64,000 nt of DNA from an uncultured Halomonas sp. (GTDB taxonomy: Bacteria; Pseudomonadota; Gammaproteobacteria; Pseudomonadales; Halomonadaceae): contig NZ_CANLTC010000004.1 of assembly GCF_947493865.1 (NCBI RefSeq), positions 1-64,000 on the forward strand, given 5' to 3'. Both the position numbers and the translations under genes were made by a program. Each line of letters begins with the position of its first letter. The first letter of the stretch is position 1. The notes under the pieces are model-generated. The model was given only the letters and a program-made list of their open reading frames with translations. It was not told where the DNA came from and made no database searches. Below, piece by piece: positions 8,937 through 17,393 of this stretch.

Positions 8937-10106
8937 TCAGGATGCGACCCGCACCAGATCGTCAGGGCAAACGCCAACTGTCACTTTATCGCCCACATTG
9001 AGCAGACGCTGCCCCACGTTGCTCGCCGTGGCCATCATGGTCACCCCTTCCACTTCCAGGCGATACTCCACGTGGCTTCCGCGATAGAGCCGCTCCATCA
9101 CCTTGCCCTGGAGCTGGTTATAGTTCTCGGGATTCTCTGCATTGAGATTTTCTGCATTGAGCTCAAGGGTCTCCGGGCGAATCAGCAACCAACCGTCCTG
9201 TTCCTCACGCTGCTCCGCAGGATCGAGTCGCAGGCGACCCAGCTCCGTATCCACCCAGTCGTCCCCGCTTGCGTGAATGGCATAGAGATTATCGTGGCCC
9301 ATGAAGCGCGCCACGAAGGCGTTCCGGGGATGTTCATAGACCTCACTGGGCGAGCCGACTTGTTGAATGATGCCGCCGTCGAGCACGGCGATGCGATCCG
9401 ACATCACCATGGCTTCGGCCTGATCATGGGTCACGAAGACGAAGGTCATGCCCAGGCGCTTCTGGATGCGCTGCAGCTCGACCTGAAGCTGGCCCCGAAG
9501 GCCTGCGTCCAGTGCGGACAGTGGTTCATCGAGCAGCAACACATTGGGTTCGCAGATCAGGGCGCGTGCTAGGGCAATACGCTGACGCTGCCCCCCGGAG
9601 AGTTGATCGACCGGGCGATCGACCAAGGAACCCAACTGAATGAACTCGGCAACCTCATCGACTTTACGGCGTTGTTCCGTTTTCGATTCGCCGCGCATGC
9701 GCAAGCCAAAGGCCAGATTGTCGCGTACCGATAAATGAGGAAACAGCGCGTAGGATTGAAAGACGGTATTGACGCTGCGTTTATGGGGCGGAATGTCGGT
9801 GACATCCTGGCCGCCGATACAGACATGGCCGGCATCGGGCTCTTCAAGGCCGGCAAGCATACGCAGCAACGTGGTCTTGCCGCAGCCGGACGGCCCCAGC
9901 AGGGTGAAGAACTCGCCGGCTTCAATCGTCAGATCGACATCATCGAGGGCCACGGTGTCCTTGCCAAAACGCTTGTGCAGCCCCTTGAGCTCGATCGAGG
10001 AAGGCTCGCGGCGCTCGCGCTCGCTGCTCTGCCGGGTACTATTGGAGCGACTTTTTTCTGTTTCGCCCTGGTCGGCAGTCTTAGCAACCGTGGTGGGATG
10101 ACTCAT
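8937..10106 (-). CDS. potG: Polyamine ABC transporter ATP-binding protein PotG
   Basis: Cytoplasmic ATPase of 389 residues that powers PotHI. Motifs in order: Walker A GPSGCGKT (about 74-81), Q-loop FQSYALFP, ABC signature LSGGQRQR (about 169-176), Walker B LLLDEPLSALD, H-loop VTHDQ, then a C-terminal TOBE/regulatory domain with GHDNLYA and the VEYRLEVEG stretch. The first 35 or so residues are a charged, Ser/Arg/Glu-rich extension not seen in most PotG proteins; a downstream start cannot be excluded but I see none with a better ribosome site. A 15-bp tandem duplication (9132-9161) gives the repeat LNAEN-LNAEN in the regulatory domain. The gene follows puuB copy 2 by 53 bp and leads the transporter genes. 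Confidence 0.93.
   Translation of the reverse strand: MSHPTTVAKTADQGETEKSRSNSTRQSSERERREPSSIELKGLHKRFGKDTVALDDVDLTIEAGEFFTLLGPSGCGKTTLLRMLAGLEEPDAGHVCIGGQDVTDIPPHKRSVNTVFQSYALFPHLSVRDNLAFGLRMRGESKTEQRRKVDEVAEFIQLGSLVDRPVDQLSGGQRQRIALARALICEPNVLLLDEPLSALDAGLRGQLQVELQRIQKRLGMTFVFVTHDQAEAMVMSDRIAVLDGGIIQQVGSPSEVYEHPRNAFVARFMGHDNLYAIHASGDDWVDTELGRLRLDPAEQREEQDGWLLIRPETLELNAENLNAENPENYNQLQGKVMERLYRGSHVEYRLEVEGVTMMATASNVGQRLLNVGDKVTVGVCPDDLVRVAS
9132..9161 (-). repeat. 15-bp tandem duplication inside potG
   Basis: Two near-identical 15-bp units (9132-9146 and 9147-9161, one mismatch) encode repeated LNAEN pentapeptides in the regulatory domain of PotG. The repeat keeps the reading frame. Confidence 0.8.
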
Positions 10107-10159
10107 GTATTACACTCCCGTTATTGTCGTCGCGTGTCGGAGAAGTAGGCGCCCCGAAA

Positions 10160-11452
10160 CTACAACCGATCCCGCAATTTATAGAAATTGGTGGCCAATA
10201 CCAGTAGCGGCTGACGTAGCAGGCTCCCCCCCGGAAACCGTCGATGCGGCATGGCGGCGAAGATATCGAAGCGCTCGGCCTGACCGGCGATGGCTTCGCT
10301 CAACAGTTTACCGGCCAGGCCGGCCAGGGACATGCCGTGTCCCGAATAGCCTTGGGCATAGAGGACATTGCGATCCAAGCGTCCGAAATCCGGCGCGCGA
10401 TTGACGGTGATGGCGACATCCCCCCCCCAGCGATAGTCGATCCTGGTTCCCTTGAGGATGGGAAACAGATTGGCGATCTTGGCATCCATGCGAGCTTCGA
10501 GAGCCCGGGGCTCACGCCCGTCGTAACTGACCTCTCCGCCGTAAATCAGACGCTTGTCCGCGGACAGTCGATAGTAATCGAGGACGAAATTGGTATCCGA
10601 GAGGGCATCGTTCTTCGGAAGGACCTGCGCAACCTGCTCATCGCTCAAGGACTCGGTGGCAACGATGTAATTGGCGGCGCGCATGATGCGCCCGCTCAAT
10701 TCAGGCAGTAGGCCACCCAGATAGGCATTGGCGGCCACCACCACGAAATCGGCGGCTACCTGCCCTTGCGCGGTGATCACCCGGGCAGGCTGACCACGCT
10801 CGACAGTGATCGCAGCACTGTGCTCGTGAATGACGACGCCCGCCTGCTGAGCGGCGCGAGCCAAGCCGAGGGTATAGTTGAGGGGATGCAGATGACCGCC
10901 TTCCGCATCGTGAAGGCCCGCCAGATAGGCGTCGCTGACGACCCGCTCACGCAGGGCGTCGCCGTCGAGGAAGGTCATCGAGTGGTAGTCATAGCGCTGG
11001 GCCATGCTTTCCTGAAAGGCATGCAGATCACGCACATGGCGGGGTTTGATCGCCGCGTTCACATAGCCCCAGGTGAGATCGCAAGGGATGTCATGGCGCT
11101 TTATGAGCTGCTCGGTGAGGCGCACCGATTCGCGACTCATTTCCCATATTTCCCGCGCCCGTTTGATCCCCAGCGCCTTCTCGACCACTTCGAGCTCGGT
11201 GCCCAGCCCCGGCAGGATCTGCCCGCCACTGCGCCCCGAGGCGCCGTAGCCGATTTCGCCGGCCTCGAGCAGTACCACCGAATAGCCGCGCTCGGCCAGA
11301 TGCAAGGCCGCCGAACAACCCGTCACGCCGCCACCGATGATGCAGACATCGGCTTTGGCCTCGCCCGTCAGGGTAGACGTTGGTGCCAAGCTAACCGCAA
11401 TGCTGGCATTGTAATAAGAGGCAGGACGACAAGGTCCGGCTGCAACCGTCAT
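10160..11452 (-). CDS. puuB: FAD-dependent gamma-glutamylputrescine oxidase-like (PuuB, copy 2)
   Basis: Second DAO-family flavin oxidoreductase, 430 residues from the ATG at 11452, which has AGGAAG upstream. The FAD motif GGGVTG lies at about 40-45, followed by VVLLEAGEIGYGASGRSGGQ. The C-terminal RNVLYAQGYSGHGMSLAGLAGKLLSEA is the usual FAD-binding tail. N-terminal ASYYNASI is the YY motif common to PuuB proteins. Overall organisation equals that of the copy at 863-2152 but many positions differ. It is the first gene upstream of potGHIF, and the next gene upstream is a succinate-semialdehyde dehydrogenase, so it probably supplies the aldehyde step for imported putrescine or a longer polyamine. 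Confidence 0.82.
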   Translation of the reverse strand: MTVAAGPCRPASYYNASIAVSLAPTSTLTGEAKADVCIIGGGVTGCSAALHLAERGYSVVLLEAGEIGYGASGRSGGQILPGLGTELEVVEKALGIKRAREIWEMSRESVRLTEQLIKRHDIPCDLTWGYVNAAIKPRHVRDLHAFQESMAQRYDYHSMTFLDGDALRERVVSDAYLAGLHDAEGGHLHPLNYTLGLARAAQQAGVVIHEHSAAITVERGQPARVITAQGQVAADFVVVAANAYLGGLLPELSGRIMRAANYIVATESLSDEQVAQVLPKNDALSDTNFVLDYYRLSADKRLIYGGEVSYDGREPRALEARMDAKIANLFPILKGTRIDYRWGGDVAITVNRAPDFGRLDRNVLYAQGYSGHGMSLAGLAGKLLSEAIAGQAERFDIFAAMPHRRFPGGSLLRQPLLVLATNFYKLRDRL

Positions 11453-11599
11453 GATGACTTCCTGGTCCAGTGAGCCGCCGGGAGGCGGCACACTATTACT
11501 ATTATTGTTGAATTATTCGACCGCTTACGCTTTGCAGTTTCGTGCTTCTGGCTATAAGTCTTGCACCGAACCCTACATGAGTGTCAAGTATAAAACACC

Positions 11600-11635
11600 A
11601 ATCGTTCAACGCAACGAGACGAACGTAGAACGATT
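11600..11635 (-). terminator. Terminator-like hairpin after the semialdehyde dehydrogenase gene
   Basis: Eight-base arms (11628-11635 and 11600-11607) extended by three more pairs after a T-T mismatch form a hairpin that begins at the stop codon of the dehydrogenase. On the minus strand it is followed by GGTGTTTTAT. It separates the dehydrogenase from puuB copy 2. Confidence 0.6.
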
Positions 11636-13011
11636 CAAGCCTTGTCTTTCATCCGAATGAGCTTCTTGTTGACGAACTCATCGATACCGAAGCGACCCAG
11701 CTCCCGCCCGAAACCGCTGCGCTTGACACCGCCGAAGGGCAGCTCCGCCGCCTCGCCGCCTACCTCATTGATGAAGACCATGCCTACTTCGAGCCGGTCG
11801 GCAACCCGCAGCGCCTTGTCCTGATCTTTCGATACCACGATGGAACCAAGACCAAATGGCGACGAATTGGCAAGCTCGATGGCCTCCTCTTCACTCGCGA
11901 CCTTGTAGACCACGGCCACCGGGCCGAACAGCTCCTCGTGATAGGCATCCATGTCCGGGGTGACCTGGGTCAGCACCGTAGGTGAAAAGAAGTTCCCGTC
12001 CGGATCGTTGCCACCCACCTTGGCTACCGCCCCCTGCTCAAGCGCCTTTTGCACCTGCCCCTTGAGGGTCGCGGCAGCATTGGCGGAGGAAAGCGGACCT
12101 AGCGCAGCGCCTTCGGCAGTGGGATCGGCAGGTTCGATCCTGCCCATGGCGGCTGCGAACTTCTCGACGAATTCATCGTAGATGTCATCCATCACCAGAA
12201 TGCGCTTGGAGCCATTGCAGGCCTGGCCACTGTTTTCCAGACGCCCCGCCACGGCCATCTCGACCACACCCTCGATATCGTCGGTATCGAGCACCAGAAA
12301 CACATCGGAGCCGCCCAATTCGAGCACGACCTTCTTGAGATGGCGCCCGGCGATCTCTGCCACTGCCGACCCTGCCCGCTCGGAACCAGTCAACGAAACC
12401 CCCTGGACCCGAGGGTCGGCAATGATGTCGGCGACCTGCTCGTTGGTCGCGAAGACATTGACGTAAGCCCCTTCCGGGAAGCCTGCATCGTTGAAAATAC
12501 TTTCCAATGCCAAGGCGGACTCGGGGCACTGTGGTGCATGCTTGAGCACGATCGTATTGCCCAGCACCAGGTTCGGCCCGGCAAAGCGCGCCACCTGATA
12601 GAACGGGAAATTCCACGGCATGATGCCGATGAGTACACCAAGTGCCTGACGCCGGATGAACGCCTTGCCGCCGGCCGGAGACGGAATGGGCTCATCCGCC
12701 AGAAAGGTCTCGGCGTTGTCCGCGTAGTAATCGTAGATGTCGACACAGAAGTCGATTTCACCCCGTGCCTGATCGATGGGCTTGCCCATCTCCTTGACGA
12801 TGATGGCGGCAAGCTCCTCACGCCGCTCGGCATGCAACTGCCCTACGCGCTTGAGAAGGGCCGCCCGCTTGGCCACATCGGTGGTACGTGATAAGTGGCG
12901 ATAAGCGTTTTCGGCGCTGGTGACCGCCTGCTGAATCTGATCGTCAGTGGCGGTGGGATAAGTGTCGAGATTTTCGCCGGTAGCGGGGTTAACGATCTGA
13001 TAGTGACTCAT
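11635..13011 (-). CDS. sad: NAD-dependent succinate-semialdehyde dehydrogenase (Sad/YneI-like)
   Basis: Aldehyde dehydrogenase of 458 residues from the ATG at 13011, which has AAGGAGG upstream. It begins YQIVNPATGENLDTYP, has the IMPWNFPFYQV oxyanion/Asn region, the catalytic Glu in LELGGSD and the catalytic Cys in NSGQACNGS. The shape follows the Sad (YneI) type of E. coli rather than the longer NADP-dependent GabD. It would oxidise succinic semialdehyde, the product of GABA transamination, to succinate and so close the putrescine route. The 170-bp gap to mmsA upstream suggests its own promoter. Other semialdehydes are possible substrates. Confidence 0.82.
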   Translation of the reverse strand: MSHYQIVNPATGENLDTYPTATDDQIQQAVTSAENAYRHLSRTTDVAKRAALLKRVGQLHAERREELAAIIVKEMGKPIDQARGEIDFCVDIYDYYADNAETFLADEPIPSPAGGKAFIRRQALGVLIGIMPWNFPFYQVARFAGPNLVLGNTIVLKHAPQCPESALALESIFNDAGFPEGAYVNVFATNEQVADIIADPRVQGVSLTGSERAGSAVAEIAGRHLKKVVLELGGSDVFLVLDTDDIEGVVEMAVAGRLENSGQACNGSKRILVMDDIYDEFVEKFAAAMGRIEPADPTAEGAALGPLSSANAAATLKGQVQKALEQGAVAKVGGNDPDGNFFSPTVLTQVTPDMDAYHEELFGPVAVVYKVASEEEAIELANSSPFGLGSIVVSKDQDKALRVADRLEVGMVFINEVGGEAAELPFGGVKRSGFGRELGRFGIDEFVNKKLIRMKDKA

Positions 13012-13188
13012 GACGCCTCCTTGGAGTGATTTACGCAGCCCATTCATGGACAACGGAAAATAGTAGGATCAAACGGCATTCTCAGGCACAAGATAGTCTC
13101 CCGACAAATCCTTGAATACTTGCTGTTGCAATTCACGCGCTTGCGCAATGGGCGATGCGAACCGCCCATAGCCGATTCGCGGGCTCAA

Positions 13189-14685
13189 TCAGCTGCCGCC
13201 GGAGGGGAAATGAAACTCCGCATGGGCCTTCTCGAAAGGCGCCGCCCAGCGCTGAGAGACCGCCTTGCGCCGGGTATAGAAGCGCACCGCATCCGGGCCG
13301 TAGGCATGCAAATCGCCGAACAGCGATCGCTTCCAGCCGCCAAAGCTGTGGTAGGCCACCGGCACCGGTAACGGCACGTTGATACCCACCATGCCCACCT
13401 CGATCCGGTCGGCAAAACGCCGCGCCGCCTCGCCGTCCCGGGTGAACAGGCAGGTGCCGTTGCCGTATTCGTGGGCGTTGATCAGTTCAATGGCGGCATC
13501 CAGGCTAGCGACCCGCACCACGCACAGCACCGGACCGAAGATCTCTTCCCGGTAGATGCGCATCTCGGGGGTCACCTTGTCGAACAGGCAGCCACCTAGG
13601 AAGAAGCCGTCCTCATGACCGGGCACGCTCAGGCCCCGACCATCCGCCAGCAGCTCGGCGCCGGAACGCAGGCCGTCCTCGATATAGCCCAGCACCTTGT
13701 CGCGATGCTCATTGGTGACCAGGGGCCCCATGTCGAGCCCCTTATTGGTACCCGGCCCCACCTTCAACTCGGCGATCTTCGGCTGTAGCGTCTCGATCAG
13801 GCGGTCGGCGGTGTCATCGCCTACGCAAACTGCCACCGAGATCGCCATGCAGCGCTCGCCGCAACTGCCATAGGCCGCACCCATCAGAGTATTGGCGGCG
13901 TTGTCGATATCCGCGTCCGGCAGCACCACGGCGTGATTCTTGGCCCCGCCCAGCGCCTGGACCCGCTTGCCGTTGGCGCAGCCGCGGGCGTAGAGACTCT
14001 CGGCGATGGGAGTGGAACCGACAAAGGAGATCGCCTTGACGTCCGGCGCGTCGAGCAGCGCCTCCACCGCCTCGCGATCGCCGTGCACCACGTTCATCAC
14101 ACCTTTGGGGGCGCCGGCCTCTTGCAATAATTCGGCAATAGCCAGCGAGGAGGTCGGGTCTTTTTCCGAGGGCTTGAGGATGAAGGTATTGCCGCAGGCG
14201 ATCGCCATGGGATACATCCACAGCGGCACCATGGCGGGGAAGTTGAACGGCGTGATACCGGCCACCACCCCCAGCGGCTGGAAATTGGACCAGGCATCGA
14301 TCCCCGGCCCCACGTTGTGGGAATACTCGCCCTTGAGCAGTTCCGGCACGCCGCAGGCGTATTCGACGTTCTCGATGCCGCGCTTGAGCTCGCCCAGGGC
14401 GTCTTCCAGGGTCTTGCCGTGCTCTTCACTGATCAACTGCACCAGACGCTCCGCGTGCTCCTCGAGCAGCTGCTTGAAGCGGAACATGACCTGGGCACGC
14501 TTGGCCGGCGGCGTATCGCGCCAGGCAGGGAATGCGGCCTTGGCCGCCGCCACGGCCTGCGCCACGGTGGCGTTATCGGCCCGGGCCAGCCGGCGAATCG
14601 CCTGGCCCGTCGAAGGATTGGAAATATCCAGTGTACTGGCGCCATCGACACGTTCACCGCCAATCAAGTGTGGAACCTGCTCCAT
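13189..14685 (-). CDS. mmsA: CoA-acylating methylmalonate-semialdehyde dehydrogenase
   Basis: Aldehyde dehydrogenase superfamily member, 498 residues, of the MmsA/IolA type that oxidises malonate or methylmalonate semialdehyde to acetyl- or propionyl-CoA with loss of CO2. Diagnostic features are [13 protein letters not shown] (about 88-100), the [19 protein letters not shown] segment (143-161), KPSEKDP and catalytic Cys about 279 in GERCMA. The usual ALDH glutamate is replaced (ALGGAKNH at 244-251), as is characteristic for this CoA-dependent class. It lies just downstream of the omega-amino acid aminotransferase, whose beta-alanine product it would consume. Its ribosome site (CAGGAG) touches the end of a structured repeat at 14698. 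Confidence 0.92.
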   Translation of the reverse strand: MEQVPHLIGGERVDGASTLDISNPSTGQAIRRLARADNATVAQAVAAAKAAFPAWRDTPPAKRAQVMFRFKQLLEEHAERLVQLISEEHGKTLEDALGELKRGIENVEYACGVPELLKGEYSHNVGPGIDAWSNFQPLGVVAGITPFNFPAMVPLWMYPMAIACGNTFILKPSEKDPTSSLAIAELLQEAGAPKGVMNVVHGDREAVEALLDAPDVKAISFVGSTPIAESLYARGCANGKRVQALGGAKNHAVVLPDADIDNAANTLMGAAYGSCGERCMAISVAVCVGDDTADRLIETLQPKIAELKVGPGTNKGLDMGPLVTNEHRDKVLGYIEDGLRSGAELLADGRGLSVPGHEDGFFLGGCLFDKVTPEMRIYREEIFGPVLCVVRVASLDAAIELINAHEYGNGTCLFTRDGEAARRFADRIEVGMVGINVPLPVPVAYHSFGGWKRSLFGDLHAYGPDAVRFYTRRKAVSQRWAAPFEKAHAEFHFPSGGS

Positions 14686-14697
14686 TATCGTCTCCTG

Positions 14698-14840
14698 AGA
14701 GAGTGTTTACAAAATGCCTGCACTCGGCAATACGGCGTTGAAATTAACCTCAAAATGCTCATTTACCCCGTGTAAACTGCGCTTTTTCGTTCAATTTCGC
14801 CTTGTCTTGCCTTCGTTCGTCTGTTTTGTAAACACCCTCT
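14698..14840 (+). repeat. Structured intergenic repeat, type A, copy 1
   Basis: A 143-bp element between the aminotransferase and mmsA. The ends are a 17-bp inverted repeat with one mismatch (AGAGAGTGTTTACAAAA, 14698-14714, against 14824-14840). Inside are the left arm TGCCTGCACTCGG...TACGGCGTT, an inner stem (GAAATTAAC against GTTCAATTTC), the apical TTTAC/GTAAA hairpin at 14762-14776, and the right arm GCCTTGTCTTGCC...TTCGTC. It is oriented with its left end next to the mmsA ribosome site. Confidence 0.9.
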
Positions 14841-14866
14841 GACATTATGTTTGGGAAATTACTGAA

Positions 14867-16237
14867 TCAATCCAGCTTATCGAGGGTCGTGGCCACGGCG
14901 TCGAATAAGCGTTCCAGCTCTTCCGGTGTGGAGGCGAAGGGCGGGCCGAACTGCAGGGTGTCGCCGCCGTAGCGCACATAGAAGCCGTCCTCCCAGAGTG
15001 CCAGGTGTGCATCCCGTGGGCGAACCGTCGGGTCGCCATCGCGCGGCGCGAGCTGGATGGCGCCGGCCAGGCCGTAGTTGCGGATGTCCACCACATGAGA
15101 GCGCTCTTTCAGCGCATGCAGTTTCTCTTCGAACACCGGGGCAATGGCCCGCACCTGAGCGGGGAAGTCCTCGCGCTCGAACAGCTCCAGCGCCGCCAGG
15201 CCCGCGGCACAGGCCACCGGATGGCCGCTGTAGGTGTAGCCGTGGGGAAACTCGACGGCATGCTCGGGCCCACCGGCCTGCATGAAGGTCTCGAATATCT
15301 CGTTCGAGGCGATCACCGCACCCATCGGCACCGCGCCGTTGGTCAGCTGCTTGGCGATATTCATGATGTCCGGCGTGACACCGAAGGCCTCGGCCCCGGT
15401 ACGGGCGCCGCAGCGGCCAAAGGCGGTGATCACCTCGTCGAAAATCAGCAGGATGTCGTGCCGGGTGCAGATCTCGCGCAGGCGATCGAGATACCCCTTG
15501 GGTGGCACGACGACCCCGGCGGAACCGGCCATCGGCTCGACGATCACCGCGGCGATGTTGGAGGCGTCGTGCAGCGCGATCTGATCGAGCAAGGCATCGG
15601 CAAGCTCCACGCCGGTCTCCGCCTGGCCCCGGGTGAAGGCCAGATGGGCTTGCAGGGTGTGGGGCAGATGGGTGACGTCCAGCAGTTGGCCATAATGCTT
15701 GCGATTACCACCGATGCCGCCGAGGCTGGTGCCGCCGATATTGACGCCGTGATAGCCCTTGGCGCGGCCGATCAGCCGGGTCTTTTCCGGCTTGCCCTTG
15801 AGTCGCCAATAGGCCTTGGCCATCTTCACCGAGGTGTCGGCGGCCTCGGAGCCTGAATCGGTGAAGAACACATGATCGAGTCCTTCCGGGGTCAGGCTGG
15901 CAACCTTTTCCGCCAACTGGAACGCCAGTGGGTGAGCCACCTGGAAGCCCGGGGCGTAGTCCAGGCTACCCAGTTGTTTGGCCACCGCCTGCTGGATCTC
16001 GACGCGATTGTGGCCGGCGCCGGAGCACCACAGCCCGGACAGCGAATCGAACAGCCGCCGCCCCTGATCGTCGATGAAATAGCGCCCTTCCGCTCCCGCG
16101 ATCACCCGCGGGTTGGCATGAAAATCCCGATTGCTGCTGAAGGGCATCCAATAGTGCTGATTGAGTGCGGTGGCCGGCGTCTTTTGCGCCACTGCCTCAG
16201 GATTCGAGCTTGCGGTATGAACGGTGGTGTCCAGCAT
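14867..16237 (-). CDS. Omega-amino acid:pyruvate aminotransferase (class III, PLP)
   Basis: Class III (subgroup II) PLP aminotransferase, 456 residues. The PLP contacts are visible: SGSEAADTSVKMA (128-140), GYHGVN, Asp268 in FDEVITAFGR and Schiff-base Lys296 in IAKQLTNGAVPMG. The N-terminal HYWMPFSSNRDF and FSLSGLWC-like motif are those of omega-amino acid (beta-alanine):pyruvate transaminases. It would turn beta-alanine into malonate semialdehyde or aminate similar substrates, possibly putrescine or GABA. It is followed by mmsA, the enzyme for malonate semialdehyde, which supports the beta-alanine reading. Ribosome site AGGAGG. Structured repeats flank it on both sides. Confidence 0.85.
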   Translation of the reverse strand: MLDTTVHTASSNPEAVAQKTPATALNQHYWMPFSSNRDFHANPRVIAGAEGRYFIDDQGRRLFDSLSGLWCSGAGHNRVEIQQAVAKQLGSLDYAPGFQVAHPLAFQLAEKVASLTPEGLDHVFFTDSGSEAADTSVKMAKAYWRLKGKPEKTRLIGRAKGYHGVNIGGTSLGGIGGNRKHYGQLLDVTHLPHTLQAHLAFTRGQAETGVELADALLDQIALHDASNIAAVIVEPMAGSAGVVVPPKGYLDRLREICTRHDILLIFDEVITAFGRCGARTGAEAFGVTPDIMNIAKQLTNGAVPMGAVIASNEIFETFMQAGGPEHAVEFPHGYTYSGHPVACAAGLAALELFEREDFPAQVRAIAPVFEEKLHALKERSHVVDIRNYGLAGAIQLAPRDGDPTVRPRDAHLALWEDGFYVRYGGDTLQFGPPFASTPEELERLFDAVATTLDKLD

Positions 16238-16269
16238 GGCCTTGTCCTCCTCGTATCGGGAACCTCCCT

Positions 16270-16413
16270 AAGCTTGGTCCGAAAAGTGTCTGCGCTCACC
16301 CATACGGCGTTAAAAATCGTCTCAAAGTACTCATTTACACCGCGTAAACTCCGTCTTTTCGTCGATTTTTGCCTTGTCTGGCCATCGCTCGCCGACTTTT
16401 CAGACTCAACCTT
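16270..16413 (+). repeat. Structured intergenic repeat, type A, copy 2
   Basis: A 144-bp element upstream of the aminotransferase. The ends pair as AAGCTTG-GTCCGAAAAGT (from 16270) against the complement of ACTTTTCAGACTCAACCTT (to 16413). The left arm TGTCTGCGCTCACC...TACGGCGTT, inner stem AAAAATCG/CGATTTTT, apex TTTAC (16334-16338) with GTAAA (16344-16348) and right arm GCCTTGTCTGGCCATCGCTC follow in order. Its polarity is opposite to transcription, with the left end near the aminotransferase leader. Confidence 0.9.
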
Positions 16414-16455
16414 GAGCATGGCCCAGCTTTCGACCTGGAAAAATTCACGATCCCT

Positions 16456-16489
16456 CACGCTTACGTCAGGAGATGATGACGTAAGCGTG
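16456..16489 (-). terminator. Perfect 13-bp hairpin after purU
   Basis: CACGCTTACGTCA (16456-16468) pairs perfectly with 16477-16489 across an 8-nt loop. It starts 8 bases after the purU stop codon. There is no U tract on the purU strand, so it may stabilise the 3' end or act with Rho rather than as a simple intrinsic terminator. Confidence 0.55.
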
Positions 16490-16497
16490 CTTTCAGC

Positions 16498-17358
16498 TCA
16501 TAGCACCACGGTACGCAGCCCGTTCTGAAAAACGCGGTGGTGCACGTGATAGTTCACCGCCCGGGACAGGGTCTGAGCCTCGATGTCACGACCGACCTGG
16601 GTCAGATGTCGAGCGTCGTGAACATGACTCACCCGCTCGACCATCTGTTCGATGATCGGGCCCTCGTCGAGATCGGCGGTCACGTAATGTGCCGTGGCGC
16701 CAATCAGTTTCACGCCTCGGGCATAGGCCTGATGATAAGGCCTGGCCCCCTTGAAACCAGGCAGGAAGGAGTGATGGATATTGATGCATCGCCCGGCCAG
16801 CCGCTGACAAAGCTCATCGGAGAGCACTTGCATGTAGCGCGCCAGCACCACCAGCTCGGTCCCGGTCTCCTCGATGATCTCCAACAGCCGCGCCTCCTGC
16901 TCGGCCTTGTTGTCCTGGGTCACCGGCAGATGAATGTAGTCGATGCCTGCCTGGGTAGCCATGCCGCGCAGGTCCTCGTGATTGGAGATGATGGCAGTAA
17001 ACTCGACGTTCAGCTCCCCCCTCTCCTGACGATAGAGTAGATCGCGCAGGCAGTGATCGTACTTCGATACCATCACCAGCACCTTCGCCGGCTGCGAGGC
17101 ATCGTGGATTTCCCACGCCATGTCGAAGCGCCTCGCCGTCGTCTCGAAAGCCGCCTTGAGTTGTTCGACGCTGAGGGAATGCTCGCCATCGAACACGAAC
17201 TCGATGGTGGAGAAGAAGCGCCCCGAATCCCGGTCATCGAATTCATGAAACTGAGTGATGAAACAGTTGCGATCGGCAAGGAAGCCGCCGATGGCGGCGA
17301 CAATGCCGACACGTCCTGGACACATGGCTTTGAGGATATAAGCAGGCTTGTTCTTCAT
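16498..17358 (-). CDS. purU: Formyltetrahydrofolate deformylase
   Basis: Cytosolic enzyme of 286 residues that hydrolyses 10-formyl-THF to THF and formate, balancing one-carbon units. The N-terminal ACT domain (about 1-85, AYILKAMCPGRVGIVAAIGGFL) is followed by a formyltransferase-fold catalytic domain with NIHHSFLPGFKGARPYHQAY and the Asp of TADLDEGPIIEQ, which form the Asn-His-Asp triad. The usual length is 280. It follows the LysR regulator by 35 bp and a moeB-lysR-purU transcript is possible. No link to the polyamine genes is required, though PurU paralogues are often found beside betaine or sarcosine catabolism in halophiles. Confidence 0.93.
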   Translation of the reverse strand: MKNKPAYILKAMCPGRVGIVAAIGGFLADRNCFITQFHEFDDRDSGRFFSTIEFVFDGEHSLSVEQLKAAFETTARRFDMAWEIHDASQPAKVLVMVSKYDHCLRDLLYRQERGELNVEFTAIISNHEDLRGMATQAGIDYIHLPVTQDNKAEQEARLLEIIEETGTELVVLARYMQVLSDELCQRLAGRCINIHHSFLPGFKGARPYHQAYARGVKLIGATAHYVTADLDEGPIIEQMVERVSHVHDARHLTQVGRDIEAQTLSRAVNYHVHHRVFQNGLRTVVL

Positions 17359-17393
17359 GATATGGCTCTAAGATTCCAAAAAGGATGAATGTT

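Noticed and set aside
14845..14866. Type B repeat remnant (GGGAAATTACTGAATCAAT) at the aminotransferase stop
   Set aside because: It resembles the type B end at the right place beside a stop codon, but the match is short, partly inside coding sequence, and could be chance.
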